64,000 nucleotides of DNA, from the NCBI GenBank assembly GCA_016717285.1, contig JADKFU010000005.1, positions 124,001-188,000 on the forward strand. The letters run 5' to 3'. The stretch comes from Chitinophagaceae bacterium (GTDB lineage: Bacteria; Bacteroidota; Bacteroidia; Chitinophagales; UBA10324). Position numbers and translations under genes: made by a program. The stretch's first letter is position 1. Each line of letters starts with the position of its first letter. The notes beneath the pieces are model-generated. The model was not told the origin of the DNA. It did not search any database and was given only the letters and a program-made list of their open reading frames with translations. This document shows, piece by piece, positions 36,282 through 45,894 of the stretch.

Positions 36282-36716
36282 TCAGTTATTGAAATAACTG
36301 ATAATCATCACTAATATCAATAATGCATTCCAGTTAATTAGGTTTCTGTTGAGCCGCATCATTTGGGTTTCCCGGTGCCATACATTCTGACTAATAGCCT
36401 GACGCTGTATTGTTTTATTACAAAAGTACGCGATCAGCAAACTGGCAAGGGGAAACAGGCCTTTCAATATTAAAACACAAAAAGTGCCTCCGCATGTAAG
36501 AATAGTATCAAGGTAAATGTAATCGTGGAAAATTCTTCCATACGCTACAAGGCACCAAAAAATAACACTCGGTACGGTGATCACAAATCCTAACACCAAC
36601 CAATTACGGGGATTTGTTTTACCTGATACAGTGTCCATGTTACTGAGCTTATAAATGATATGCGATGTACGTGAATTAATTTCTAATGGCCACCTCATAC
36701 TTACTAAAGAAGGCAA
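36282..36716 (-). CDS. Hypothetical membrane protein
   Basis: The 144-residue protein has three hydrophobic stretches: NWLVLGFVITVPSVIFWCLV, a central LILKGLFPLASLLIAYF and a C-terminal NALLILVMIISYF. I do not recognise a family. Later ATG codons at 36698 (MRWPLE) and 36638 (MDTVSG) are equally possible starts; the latter would place the first helix about 12 residues in, which suits a membrane protein better. It is flanked by a convergent lpxH-like gene and a repeat-rich gap. Confidence 0.55.
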   Translation of the reverse strand: MPSLVSMRWPLEINSRTSHIIYKLSNMDTVSGKTNPRNWLVLGFVITVPSVIFWCLVAYGRIFHDYIYLDTILTCGGTFCVLILKGLFPLASLLIAYFCNKTIQRQAISQNVWHRETQMMRLNRNLINWNALLILVMIISYFNN

Positions 36717-36758
36717 AGTTAGGTATAATGAGGGAAATTTGATATTTGAAAGGGAATG

Positions 36759-36895
36759 GTGAGTAATGAGTAGTGAGTAAAAGTCCTTAGTCCTTAGATG
36801 GTCATTAGGTCATTAGTCATTGAGTCATTAGTGCATTAACATTGCCATATCAGTTCATCGGTACATTGGCACATCAAATCATCGGCGCATCAATT
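36759..36895. repeat. Degenerate stop-codon-rich and CATCGGCACAT dispersed repeat, copy 2
   Basis: The left part is made of GAGTAATGAGTAGTGAGTAA and GTCATTAGGTCATTAGTCATTG units. The right part has TTCATCGGTACATTGGCACATC and ATCATCGGCGCATC. The same two-part order appears at 60132-60320, and the CATCGGCACAT part alone occurs in reverse at 17671-17730. It fills most of the gap upstream of the purF-like gene. Confidence 0.65.
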
Positions 36896-37016
36896 TTCCA
36901 AATTTTAAACGTCCCTTCCTCCTGTTGATATCATCCTCGCCTGTAAACTTTCCTCAGTAAGAATTGTATTAACTTTACATTCTCATTTTCACCATTAAAA
37001 TGCACTGCACCGCATA

Positions 37017-38897
37017 ATGAGTGATCCGGTTAAGCATGAATGCGGCATTGCCGTAATCCGTTTATTAAAACCTCTGAGTTACTACCGTGAAAAATATGGT
37101 ACGGCTTTGTATGGGCTGAACAAATTGTACCTGTTGATGGAAAAGCAGCACAACCGCGGGCAGGATGGTGCAGGCGTGGGTGCGATCAAACTCAATGCGC
37201 ATCAGGGTCATCGATTCATGAGCAGGTACCGTTCCAATTCACCGCAGGCCATTGCTGAAATTTTTCAGAAAATCCATCAGAATATTGACAAGCTCACTAA
37301 GATGAATCCTGCGCTTATTGAGGATACTGAATGGATGCGCAAGAATGTGAGTTTTGTCGCGGAAATGATGTTGGGACACCTGCGATATGGAACTTATGGT
37401 AGAAATGAAATTGACAGTTGTCATCCTTTCATCAATAACCACCATTCTTCCACACGGTCTTTGATTATGGCCGGTAATTTCAACCTAACCAATATTGAAG
37501 ATCTTGGTTGGAAAAAGGATGGCAGTCGTCCTGATACAGCCGTGGTGCTCGATCGTGTTACCTGGCATCTTGAAAATGAACTTACACGTGTGGCCACTGA
37601 ATTGCGACAGACTGAAGTAAGCAAGGATGATTTCCGGAATCGCCTGCGTGATGGCATTGAATTCAGACAAGTGCTTGCCAATGCCGTAAAAGAATTTGAC
37701 GGTGGCTACGTGCTGGCAGGTTTATCCGGTGCTGGCTATGCATTCGCTTTGCGTGATCCTTCCGGCATTCGCCCTGCATTCTATTATAAGAGTGATGAAG
37801 TAATGGTGGTGGCGAGTGAACGGCCTGCGATTCAAACCGCTTTTAATTTAACATTAGATGAGGTACATGAATTAAAACCCGGCCATGCTATTATTGCCGA
37901 TCGCCAGGGAAATGTAGAGGAATTCAAATGCGCAGAGCCGAAACAAAAAATGTCGTGCAGCTTTGAGCGCATTTATTTTTCGAGAGGAAGCGATAAGGAT
38001 ATTTACCAGGAACGGAAAAAGCTGGGACACCTGCTTGCAACACCTGTACTTAATGCTATTGATTATGATCTCAAAAACACAGTGTTTTCTTTTATTCCGA
38101 ATACAGCAGAGGTTGCGTTTTATGGATTGATGAAAGGATTGGAAGATCACCTGACGCAGTACCGTTTGGAACGCATCCTTAAAAATGATCTCAACGAAAA
38201 TGAGTTGAAGGATTTATTATCACTTCGCCAGCGCGTGGAGAAAATCGCGATCAAAGATGTGAAGATGCGCACTTTCATTACGCAGGATTCTCAAAGAAAT
38301 GAGCTGGTGGAACACGTGTATGATATCACCTATGGCAGCATCGTTCCCGGGCAAGATACCATTGTGGTGATTGATGATTCTATTGTACGAGGCACCACTC
38401 TCAAACGAAGCATTATCCGGATGCTGGATAGATTGGGTCCTAAAAAAATTGTGATAGTTTCTTCTGCCCCACAAATCCGCTATCCTGATTGCTATGGCAT
38501 TGACATGAGCAAGATGAAAGACTTTATTGCTTTTCGTGCATTGGTTTCACTCCTGAAAAAACAAGGCAAAGATAATTTCCTCGATGAGGTGTATGAAAAA
38601 TGCAGGATACAGATGAAACAGCCTTTGCATGAAATGGTGAATGAAGTAAAAGCATTGTATGATTTATATACCGACGAAGAAATTGCCGATGAAGTAAGTC
38701 AATTGGTGAAAGATGAAGCTGTGAGAGCTGAAGTACAGATCATTTTCCAAACTATTTCAGACCTTCATAAGGCCTGTCCCAACCATTTGGGCGATTGGTA
38801 TTTCTCCGGCAATTATCCTACTTCAGGTGGAAATAAAGTCGTGAACCGCGCATTCATCAATTATATGGAAGGGAAAGACGTAAGGGCGTATTCCTGA
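37017..38897 (+). CDS. Amidophosphoribosyltransferase-like protein, long form
   Basis: The 626-residue protein joins a class II glutamine amidotransferase domain and a phosphoribosyltransferase domain, as in PurF, which makes phosphoribosylamine in purine synthesis. The nucleophile would be Cys9 (MSDPVKHECGIAV), exposed after removal of a short propeptide. NRGQDGAGV and GHLRYGTYG mark the glutaminase. The PRPP loop is TIVVIDDSIVRGTT. It is over 100 residues longer than typical PurF, with insertions in the glutaminase part and a C-terminal extension that ends in a YFSGNYPT stretch. This long form occurs beside ordinary PurF in many Bacteroidota, so its exact reaction is not certain. Confidence 0.85.
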   Translation: MSDPVKHECGIAVIRLLKPLSYYREKYGTALYGLNKLYLLMEKQHNRGQDGAGVGAIKLNAHQGHRFMSRYRSNSPQAIAEIFQKIHQNIDKLTKMNPALIEDTEWMRKNVSFVAEMMLGHLRYGTYGRNEIDSCHPFINNHHSSTRSLIMAGNFNLTNIEDLGWKKDGSRPDTAVVLDRVTWHLENELTRVATELRQTEVSKDDFRNRLRDGIEFRQVLANAVKEFDGGYVLAGLSGAGYAFALRDPSGIRPAFYYKSDEVMVVASERPAIQTAFNLTLDEVHELKPGHAIIADRQGNVEEFKCAEPKQKMSCSFERIYFSRGSDKDIYQERKKLGHLLATPVLNAIDYDLKNTVFSFIPNTAEVAFYGLMKGLEDHLTQYRLERILKNDLNENELKDLLSLRQRVEKIAIKDVKMRTFITQDSQRNELVEHVYDITYGSIVPGQDTIVVIDDSIVRGTTLKRSIIRMLDRLGPKKIVIVSSAPQIRYPDCYGIDMSKMKDFIAFRALVSLLKKQGKDNFLDEVYEKCRIQMKQPLHEMVNEVKALYDLYTDEEIADEVSQLVKDEAVRAEVQIIFQTISDLHKACPNHLGDWYFSGNYPTSGGNKVVNRAFINYMEGKDVRAYS

Positions 38898-38914
38898 TAA
38901 ATGGAGGTTTTGTA

Positions 38915-38929
38915 TCAGGCTAAACCTGA
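38915..38929. terminator. Weak hairpin between convergent genes
   Basis: TCAGG-CTAAA-CCTGA forms a five-base-pair stem, followed by a T-rich GTGTTTTATTGTTTT. It lies in the 39-base gap between the purF-like gene and the leftward protease gene. The short stem makes this a weak call. Confidence 0.3.
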
Positions 38930-38936
38930 GCGTGTT

Positions 38937-41216
38937 TTATTGTTTTACTATCTTTTTAATCACGCTACCGTTTTCCGTTTTCAATTCAGCCAGGTAAATA
39001 TTATTTGGATGCCCTGAAAGATCGAAAGAGATTTCCTGTAGTCCGCTAAGCTTACCAAGGGCTTTTTCAGCGATGATTCTTCCCGTTATATCCTTAATCA
39101 GGATAACAGCGGCCTGCTCATTCATGTTAACCAAAATACTGATTAATCCATTGGAAGGATTTGGATAAAGAGAAAAGCCCGGGATGGTGGTTAAAGCAGT
39201 TTGTTCTATACCCGTGCTTGCATCGATTATAAAATTATGGTCGGAAATATCGAAAAAAACATTTCCCACCGATTGAACCATGATGCGCGCCTTGATGGTA
39301 AAGAGGTCAGGATCATTCGGGAGGGTGATTAACTCACTGCCATCATTTGAAGTGTTCGCCAGCAAAGTGACAGGGTAAGTATATCCACCATCCACCGACA
39401 AAAGAATATTCACCTGACTGCAATTGATGGGTGTCACATCAGTTGCTGAAACATCCCAGGTAACGGTATGATTCGTATTGATTCCCCAGGTATCTGCGTT
39501 GGTAGGATATGTTACTTTAAATGGTGCGCCGGTATTAATAACTGAAAGCGTAACCGGAGTATCATCATAGGTTAATCCACCTCCGTCCGGGCGATTATCG
39601 CGGACGATAAATCTGAATTTCAATGAACGGGCATAAGTTGGCAATGTCTCTCCATTTGAAATAGTACCGTTTATGATACTTGTCAATTTTGGAAAATAAC
39701 GGTAGGGTACAGAGTCAGCTTTCATGCTGCGGAAACTTGGTGCATTCCCACTGGGAGTATTCATATTTGTTGCGGCTCCTTTGTCAATTTCATCCCACAT
39801 ATAGGATAATGAATCGCCATCTGCATCCGACCCTGATCCGGTTAACTTAAAATAGGTTTTATAGGGAATTGTAAAATTACTACCTGCGTCCGCAACAGGT
39901 AGTGTGTTTCCTGTTTCAACCAAAACCGGGCACGTAGAACCTTCAGATTCAAAGGCAAAATCACAGATTTCGTCGTAACTGCCCACATGAAAAAATGGAT
40001 CGCTGTGTGCCTGCAAATCATTAGGTGAACAAATGCCGGCGTAAGCCATGATGGAAGAACCACTGCCCGGTTCAAATGCTGTTCCTGCTGAGCGATTTCC
40101 TCCGCCGCATGACCCGGTTGTTGAATTAAAAGTATGGTTCCCTCCGAATTGATGCCCCATTTCATGCGCCACATAATCCACGTCAAATGCATCGCCCGTA
40201 GGATTTGGCAAACCAGTTACACCATTTGCTTTTTGATTATTGAGGCAAACAACACCAAGTCCGGCAATACCTCCACCACCTGTGCTGAACACATGTCCAA
40301 TATCATAGTTTGCACTACCTATAAGCGTATTGATATTATCCTGGTTCTGATCCAACATCACAAAACCATCATTGTTAGTGTAGGGATCGGTAGCACCAAC
40401 CAGATAAATAAGCGTGTCATTATTGGCAATCAATTCGAGGCGAATTCCGAATTCGGATTCATAAATGCCGGTCACGCGATTAATAGAGGTAGTCATTCCT
40501 GATAAGGCACCACTCTTTGTACCGCCTTTAGTTGTTGCATATTCCCCTGTGCAGGCGAGAGCAAGGCGGTAAATCCTCAACTGATCTCCTGAACTGCGGT
40601 ATTGAGGTGTGCTGTGTTTCTTTTCCAGTTGTATGTCTTCATCTGCTTCTCCTTTCACTTCGCAATCAAAAGCATATTCACGGTGGAGGTCTTTCTTGTT
40701 GTAAGCAATATAATAACTGGTGCTCTCATTGCTCACAGGATCAATAAATACATCACCTCGCGGCGATAAAATCATGGCATGAAAACCAAAATCAGTAACA
40801 TCTATCCGGATGTGAGCACGCGGATCGGTAATTCCTGAGCCAGCATACGTCTTAATTTCCGGATACTTAGCCGCCAATTCAGGCGCCATTACCGGTGATT
40901 CATAAATTTCAAAATCATCAATTGTTCCACCCGGCATCGGAAGACTTAGCACAAGACTTTTTGTGCGCGCTGACCCGGAAAATTCTTTTGGAGCCGTCTG
41001 CAAGTGCGCACGCATGCTGCTGATATTTAATTGTAGTGTACGGTAATCAGTGGGGGTTGAATAGCGGGTACCGTAGGATTGCACCATTCCCGAATTTACA
41101 TCCTGCCAAAAGGAGGCTGATTGAGCAAAAGTGTTTATAGCAGTTGAATTCAGCAATATGCATAAAGTGGCGAAAACCATCCACTGACTTTTGCGTAAAA
41201 GAAGAAATAATCTCAT
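38937..41216 (-). CDS. Secreted reprolysin-like zinc metalloprotease, T9SS-sorted
   Basis: The 759-residue protein has a signal peptide (WMVFATLCILLNSTAINTFAQ) and a propeptide-like N-terminal region of about 190 residues. The metzincin catalytic domain follows. Its zinc motif HEMGHQFGGNH has ligands His351, His355 and His361 and catalytic Glu352; the Met-turn is SIMAYAGIC. A beta-rich section with an Ig-like fold (VADAGSNFTIPYKTYFKL) and a further Ig-like module (TNHTVTWDVSATD) precede the T9SS sorting domain (LYPNPSNGLISILV, NIYLAELK). It should digest extracellular protein or process surface proteins. The propeptide suggests secretion as a zymogen. Confidence 0.9.
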   Translation of the reverse strand: MRLFLLLRKSQWMVFATLCILLNSTAINTFAQSASFWQDVNSGMVQSYGTRYSTPTDYRTLQLNISSMRAHLQTAPKEFSGSARTKSLVLSLPMPGGTIDDFEIYESPVMAPELAAKYPEIKTYAGSGITDPRAHIRIDVTDFGFHAMILSPRGDVFIDPVSNESTSYYIAYNKKDLHREYAFDCEVKGEADEDIQLEKKHSTPQYRSSGDQLRIYRLALACTGEYATTKGGTKSGALSGMTTSINRVTGIYESEFGIRLELIANNDTLIYLVGATDPYTNNDGFVMLDQNQDNINTLIGSANYDIGHVFSTGGGGIAGLGVVCLNNQKANGVTGLPNPTGDAFDVDYVAHEMGHQFGGNHTFNSTTGSCGGGNRSAGTAFEPGSGSSIMAYAGICSPNDLQAHSDPFFHVGSYDEICDFAFESEGSTCPVLVETGNTLPVADAGSNFTIPYKTYFKLTGSGSDADGDSLSYMWDEIDKGAATNMNTPSGNAPSFRSMKADSVPYRYFPKLTSIINGTISNGETLPTYARSLKFRFIVRDNRPDGGGLTYDDTPVTLSVINTGAPFKVTYPTNADTWGINTNHTVTWDVSATDVTPINCSQVNILLSVDGGYTYPVTLLANTSNDGSELITLPNDPDLFTIKARIMVQSVGNVFFDISDHNFIIDASTGIEQTALTTIPGFSLYPNPSNGLISILVNMNEQAAVILIKDITGRIIAEKALGKLSGLQEISFDLSGHPNNIYLAELKTENGSVIKKIVKQ

Positions 41217-41489
41217 GTTGGTTCGGAATTATGGAATGTTATGATTGAGGTTTAAAAGCTATTATTCTCTGAGTGCGACATGATTCGGCACTCACCTTCA
41301 CCATTCTTCAGCATTCATTTGAGGGTTCCGGAACTTCGATCTGACGGCCTTACTTTATTTGACTGTCCGGATAGCTACTGGAAAAGTGCTTTTAATGTAG
41401 CCTGAATTATTTAAAAAGCGCGACAAAGATAGTTTTCCACGATCACTATTACAAATAGATGTGGTTGAACAAGGAATTATTAAGCCTGA

Positions 41490-42089
41490 TCAGAATTTGA
41501 GACCAACGTTAACAAATGCGTAATTGCCCTTGCCATCAAAATCGCCCGTGAAAAGGTTTGAAAACCCGAACGTATAACCGAGGTCAAGCGAAAAAATCAA
41601 TACATCTAAGCCAGCCCCAACAGTACCATCGACACGAAATCGGTCAAAATCATCAACTGTCAACAAAAGATCATTGGGTGGAATATTAAAATCATAGGAA
41701 AGTACAGGGCCAGCAAATGCTCGTACATTCAGTATTCCATTAATAACCGGAACAAGGTTTAGTCCTCCATAAAGTGGAAGTTGAATTCTTTTAAACGAAA
41801 CATCACCGGATACTTCCGGAGTTGTATCGGTCATCTGAAAGTTGGACTTCATAAGTTGATATTGCAATCCTGCCTGGCCATAAATAAGTTTGCCACTGCG
41901 GTAAAAAAATCCAGTCTGATAGCCTGAACGGGTATCAGCATTCAGTTGAGGTGAAGTAATATTTACATTGCTGAAATTAGGCCCAATATACACACCAAGA
42001 CTATTGTGACGCCCGCTGCTTTGTGAGTATGCATCAGCATTGCTTAAAGCAGTAATTATCAACAAAATAAAGAAGAGTGACTTGTTCAT
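41490..42089 (-). CDS. PorT-family outer-membrane beta-barrel protein
   Basis: The ~199-residue protein starts MNKSLFFILLIITALSNADAYSQ, a signal peptide. An eight-strand small barrel follows: GVYIGPNFSNVNI, GYQTGFFYRSGKLIYGQAGLQYQ, LNVRAFAGPVLSYDFN and DVLIFSLDLGYTFGF. It ends in an outer-membrane Phe (VNVGLKF). It fits the OMP_b-brl/PorT-like family common in Bacteroidota. Ten further codons are open upstream but precede the signal sequence. There is no evidence it is the T9SS PorT itself. Confidence 0.75.
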   Translation of the reverse strand: MNKSLFFILLIITALSNADAYSQSSGRHNSLGVYIGPNFSNVNITSPQLNADTRSGYQTGFFYRSGKLIYGQAGLQYQLMKSNFQMTDTTPEVSGDVSFKRIQLPLYGGLNLVPVINGILNVRAFAGPVLSYDFNIPPNDLLLTVDDFDRFRVDGTVGAGLDVLIFSLDLGYTFGFSNLFTGDFDGKGNYAFVNVGLKF

Positions 42090-42175
42090 TAAAGGTGTTG
42101 GTAGATTTGCCATTTCCAACGAGAGCCCGCTTTGCTAAAAATCATGCCATCCTCTGAAAACGGAGATCAAATTAA

Positions 42176-43309
42176 TTATTTCCCGCGCTTGTTCTTTATA
42201 GTTTCCCACTGTTCTTTGGTCATTACACACCGGAAACCGCAATGCTCCAATCCTGTATCAGGACTGGTTTTCATACGCGCCGAAACACGGTAACTGGAGC
42301 AATAGCTGTCATTACATAGAAATGATCCTCCTCTATTCACCCGTTTCGGGATGGTGGGTTCTTCAGGATCATAACTTTCAGTTGGACCAGTTGGATTTGA
42401 AACAATAGATTTGGCAGCGCAATCTTTGTAATAATCAAAACGATACCAATCGCTGCACCATTCCCATACATTTCCGGCCATATCATACAAACCAAATCCA
42501 TTTGGTGGATAGGACTTTACAGGAGCCGATAATTCATAACCATCTTCATTTGTATTCTTATCAGGAAAATGGCCGTTCCACGTATTGGCATGTTTTGCAT
42601 AATCTTTATCATTACCCCAGGGATATATCTTATCAGGTAATCCGCCACGAGCGGCAAATTCCCATTCTGCTTCAGTAGGTAATCTCTTTCCCGCCCAATT
42701 ACAATAGGCTACAGCATCATCCCAGGAAACCTGGATCACCGGATAATTATCCTTCCCGGCAATGGAGCTTCCTGGTCCAAGTGGCTGCTTCCAGTTGGCA
42801 CCATGTACCCATACCCACCATTGACCGATATTATCCAATGGAACAGGATGATTAGGAGGATCAAAAACCAATGATCCCGGAACAAATATGGAATCAGGAG
42901 GTTTGGGTGTGTCAGGTGGCAATTGCTTTTTAATTTCTTCCCAGTCGGGCTTGATTTCCGCAGTCGTTACATAACCCGTGGCTTTCACAAAAGCGGCAAA
43001 TTGAGCATTGGTAACTTCAGTAACATCGATATAGAATCCATCCACGTGAACTTTATGAACCGGGGATTCATCAGCACGCGCCTCTGAATCAGTAACTGCA
43101 CCCATATTAAAATCACCACCGGCAATCCATTTCATTCCGGCAGGACCGTCGGCCGGTGCTGAGTTCACTGAATCTGATAAACTTAGCGAGTCACAGGCAG
43201 GAAGAATTGGCTGGCTAATCTTCAAGGCATTGCCGTAACAAGCTAAGCATTGTGAAAGCACCAGCATTAGTAAAGAAGAAAACATGAAATAAGTTTTTGT
43301 GGAATTCAT
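42176..43309 (-). CDS. Formylglycine-generating enzyme (SUMF1 family)
   Basis: The 377-residue protein has a signal peptide and a full FGE-sulfatase domain: MKWIAGGDFNMG, VDGFYIDVTEVTNAQFAAFV, YPVIQVSWDDAVAYCNWAG, RLPTEAEWEFAARGG, YDMAGNVWEWCSDWY. The copper-binding active-site cysteines are both present, Cys332 and Cys337 in GGSFLCNDSYCSSYR, with the same spacing of five as in human FGE. Many SUMF1-like proteins lack them, so this one is probably a genuine oxidase that converts the sulfatase active-site Cys to formylglycine. It is divergent from a sulfatase with the C-x-P-S-R motif 232 bases away, its likely substrate. The signal peptide places the modification outside the cytoplasm. Confidence 0.9.
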   Translation of the reverse strand: MNSTKTYFMFSSLLMLVLSQCLACYGNALKISQPILPACDSLSLSDSVNSAPADGPAGMKWIAGGDFNMGAVTDSEARADESPVHKVHVDGFYIDVTEVTNAQFAAFVKATGYVTTAEIKPDWEEIKKQLPPDTPKPPDSIFVPGSLVFDPPNHPVPLDNIGQWWVWVHGANWKQPLGPGSSIAGKDNYPVIQVSWDDAVAYCNWAGKRLPTEAEWEFAARGGLPDKIYPWGNDKDYAKHANTWNGHFPDKNTNEDGYELSAPVKSYPPNGFGLYDMAGNVWEWCSDWYRFDYYKDCAAKSIVSNPTGPTESYDPEEPTIPKRVNRGGSFLCNDSYCSSYRVSARMKTSPDTGLEHCGFRCVMTKEQWETIKNKRGK

Positions 43310-43326
43310 GGTGATTATTCGAATGG

Positions 43327-43334
43327 CAAATGTA
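43327..43334 (-). promoter_or_regulatory. -7 box of the FGE gene
   Basis: Read leftwards this is TACATTTG, matching TAnnTTTG, 17 bases before the ATG at 43309. The same octamer occurs upstream of cysQ, the MBOAT gene and the second sulfotransferase. Confidence 0.5.
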
Positions 43335-43541
43335 CAAGGATTATGGGTAAAGATCAGACGGTTATCTGTTGAGTTGATTAATATTTACATGAGCAAAGTG
43401 ATTCAGAAAAGGGAACTATAGAAAATATAATTTCTGAAAGGCCTGGAAGGTGGTCTCTTATTTTTTTTCTATTTTATGGTACTTTTAATCTTTACTTAGT
43501 TTCTTTTTCTTCTGTAATACAATAATTCAAACTTTTTATTT

Positions 43542-45755
43542 ATGAGACATTTTACTTTTTTGCTGCTATTTGCATTTTGTACCTCAGTCAACTATTCGCA
43601 GGCACAATGTACTTCCAAGCATCCTAAAAAGCTTACGCTTTCAGGAGAAACAGGTTGCCAGGCAACGCTTTCATGGAAGGCGGTTAACAACAATCTGTTT
43701 TATACTGTAAAATACAAGGGGACTTCGGGGCCATGGATTGAAATCCCCACTCAAATTACAGCTACCAGCTACACATTTACAGGGCTTCAACCCAACCTGC
43801 TTTATACTTTTGCAGTGTCCTCTCATTGTTCAGAATCCTCGGCAAGTACTTATTCTAAAATAGAGCAGTCAGGTATACCATGTGGTCCGCCAACTAATAT
43901 TACAGCAACCGCTATTGCATCGTCTACGTTTACTTTTTCGTGGACCAATTCCTGTGTAGCCTCTACTGTAAATCAACTACGGTATAAAAAGATTACTGCC
44001 ACAAAATGGAAATATGTTTCCACCGGATCAGCTACCAGCACCACGCTTTCTTTTCAGGGAACAAATCCTGTGATGTATCAGGTGACAGCTTGTTCGGATA
44101 CTACCGGCAACTGGAGCGCGCTTGATACTGTTTATCTTATCAACTCAACTACACCTTCAAAACCAAATGCTATAGTGATCCTTCTCGACGATTCAAGGTA
44201 TGATACTTATAGCTGTAACGGAGCTCCGTCATTTTTTCAAACGCCTAATATTGATCGCATCGCGAACGAAGGTGTTAATTTTAAAAACTCATTTGTCATC
44301 TTTTCATTATGTAATCCGAGCAGGGCCAGCATTCTCACGGGTCTTTATGCGAATCACAATGGTGCACAGAGTAATAAGGACATGTTTTACGATTATCTGC
44401 CAACCATTTCCACCGTCATGGACCAGCAGGGATATTACACTGCCTTTATGGGCAAATACCTGAATGCCAATGATCAGGATCCTGTTCCCGCTCCGGGATG
44501 GGATTGGTGGATGGCACGTGTTGGAAGCGGTCACCAGGATGCTGATTTCAATTATAACGGTACAACTAAAAATATGGTCGGTCATGTAACTGATGTTCTG
44601 ACTGATTCAACCGTCGCGCTCATCAATCGGGTGAATGAGCCTTTTCTGATTTATATCTGTTATTCTGCAACCCATAGTCCATATAAGCCGCGGACAGAAG
44701 ATAAACATCTCTATGAAAATGAGGTGATGCCCATTCCAGATAATTTTGCTCCTTACGAGGTTAACTATCCCAATTTTCTAACTGAAGGAAACCTGGTGTC
44801 ACCGGATTCGGCAGGATTGTCAGAGGATTACCTTGGATATTTCCAGGTGATGGCAGGAGTGGAAGAGGATCTTACGAAAATATATGACGCCTTGGAAAAC
44901 AAACACATACTTGACAGCACCCTGATCATTTTCACCAGTGATAACGGGTTCTTGATGGGCGAACATTACCTGCAGGGAAAGAGAGTTCCACAGGAAGAAT
45001 CTATGCGTGTCCCCATGTTTATGCGATACCCGAAATGGTTTCCTGCCGGTTCTGTCAATACCAATCAGATGGTGCTGAACATTGATATTGCGCCTACACT
45101 CTTTGATCTCGCCGGTGTTCCCGATACTATTCCGCTTGATGGATTATCCATGCATAAATTATTTACGGGTGAGAAAAACAGGAATACTTTTTATTATCAG
45201 GCAACGCTGCTGAATGATGCGGCGGTAAATTGCCGTTCAGTGAGAAGTCTGCATTACAAATACACCTATTATTACTGCGATGAGATTACAGAAGAATTTT
45301 TTGATCTTGCTAATGACCCGAAAGAAAATACCAACCTGATTAATGATGCAGCGCATCAACCACTTATTCAGATTTACAGGCAGAAGCTTGACAGTTTTAA
45401 AACTGCGCTGAATGATACGATAACGGAAGAAATCAGTGTATGCAACATTGAAAATCCTGTTCTTACCCGCTTTACAGATGATGAAGAAGAGCAGGCAGGT
45501 ATTGCATTTCAGGTGTTTCCCAATCCTTCGTCCGGCACGTTTCAACTGGAAATCCCCTTGCGCAATAACCATGGATCTGTGAATGTAGCAGTCTATAACT
45601 TGTATGGAAGCGAGGTATTCAAACAGGAAAGTATTGGAGTTGAAGCAGGTAAATGGGTAACGGTTAATATTTCAAATCTTCCGGATGGTATTTACAATGT
45701 GCAAGTGGCAATTGGTCAGGATCTATTCAGTAAAAAAATCACCATTGTCCGTTAA
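43542..45755 (+). CDS. Secreted type I sulfatase with FN3 domains, T9SS-sorted
   Basis: The 737-residue protein has a signal peptide (RHFTFLLLFAFCTSVNYSQ), two FN3-like modules (residues ~20-210) and an S1-type sulfatase domain (~212-590). Metal ligands appear in VILLDDSRYD and FTSDNGFLMG. The formylglycine precursor is Cys257 in LCNPSRASILTG, the canonical C-x-P-S-R motif; GKRVPQEESMRVP supplies the sulfate-binding Lys region. The C-terminus (VFPNPSSGTFQLE, GIYNVQV) is a T9SS sorting domain. It should remove sulfate esters from extracellular polysaccharide or other substrates after activation by the divergent FGE. Confidence 0.92.
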   Translation: MRHFTFLLLFAFCTSVNYSQAQCTSKHPKKLTLSGETGCQATLSWKAVNNNLFYTVKYKGTSGPWIEIPTQITATSYTFTGLQPNLLYTFAVSSHCSESSASTYSKIEQSGIPCGPPTNITATAIASSTFTFSWTNSCVASTVNQLRYKKITATKWKYVSTGSATSTTLSFQGTNPVMYQVTACSDTTGNWSALDTVYLINSTTPSKPNAIVILLDDSRYDTYSCNGAPSFFQTPNIDRIANEGVNFKNSFVIFSLCNPSRASILTGLYANHNGAQSNKDMFYDYLPTISTVMDQQGYYTAFMGKYLNANDQDPVPAPGWDWWMARVGSGHQDADFNYNGTTKNMVGHVTDVLTDSTVALINRVNEPFLIYICYSATHSPYKPRTEDKHLYENEVMPIPDNFAPYEVNYPNFLTEGNLVSPDSAGLSEDYLGYFQVMAGVEEDLTKIYDALENKHILDSTLIIFTSDNGFLMGEHYLQGKRVPQEESMRVPMFMRYPKWFPAGSVNTNQMVLNIDIAPTLFDLAGVPDTIPLDGLSMHKLFTGEKNRNTFYYQATLLNDAAVNCRSVRSLHYKYTYYYCDEITEEFFDLANDPKENTNLINDAAHQPLIQIYRQKLDSFKTALNDTITEEISVCNIENPVLTRFTDDEEEQAGIAFQVFPNPSSGTFQLEIPLRNNHGSVNVAVYNLYGSEVFKQESIGVEAGKWVTVNISNLPDGIYNVQVAIGQDLFSKKITIVR

Positions 45756-45820
45756 AACAGGCAGGCAGTTTGATGCATCCGTGAATAGCTGATTAAAACT
45801 GTTTTCATTTTTAAAGGAAT

Positions 45821-45860
45821 AAAAAGGCAAACTGAAATCACTTTCAATTTGCCTCTTTTA
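45821..45860. terminator. Bidirectional terminator between sulfatase and S74-domain gene
   Basis: AGGCAAACTGAAA (45825-45837) pairs with TTTCAATTTGCCT (45842-45854) with one mismatch and a four-base loop. Runs of A precede the stem and T-rich sequence follows, so it can end transcription from both convergent genes. Confidence 0.75.
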
Positions 45861-45894
45861 ATTTATTGACCGATATGATAAAAGCAGGAATAGA

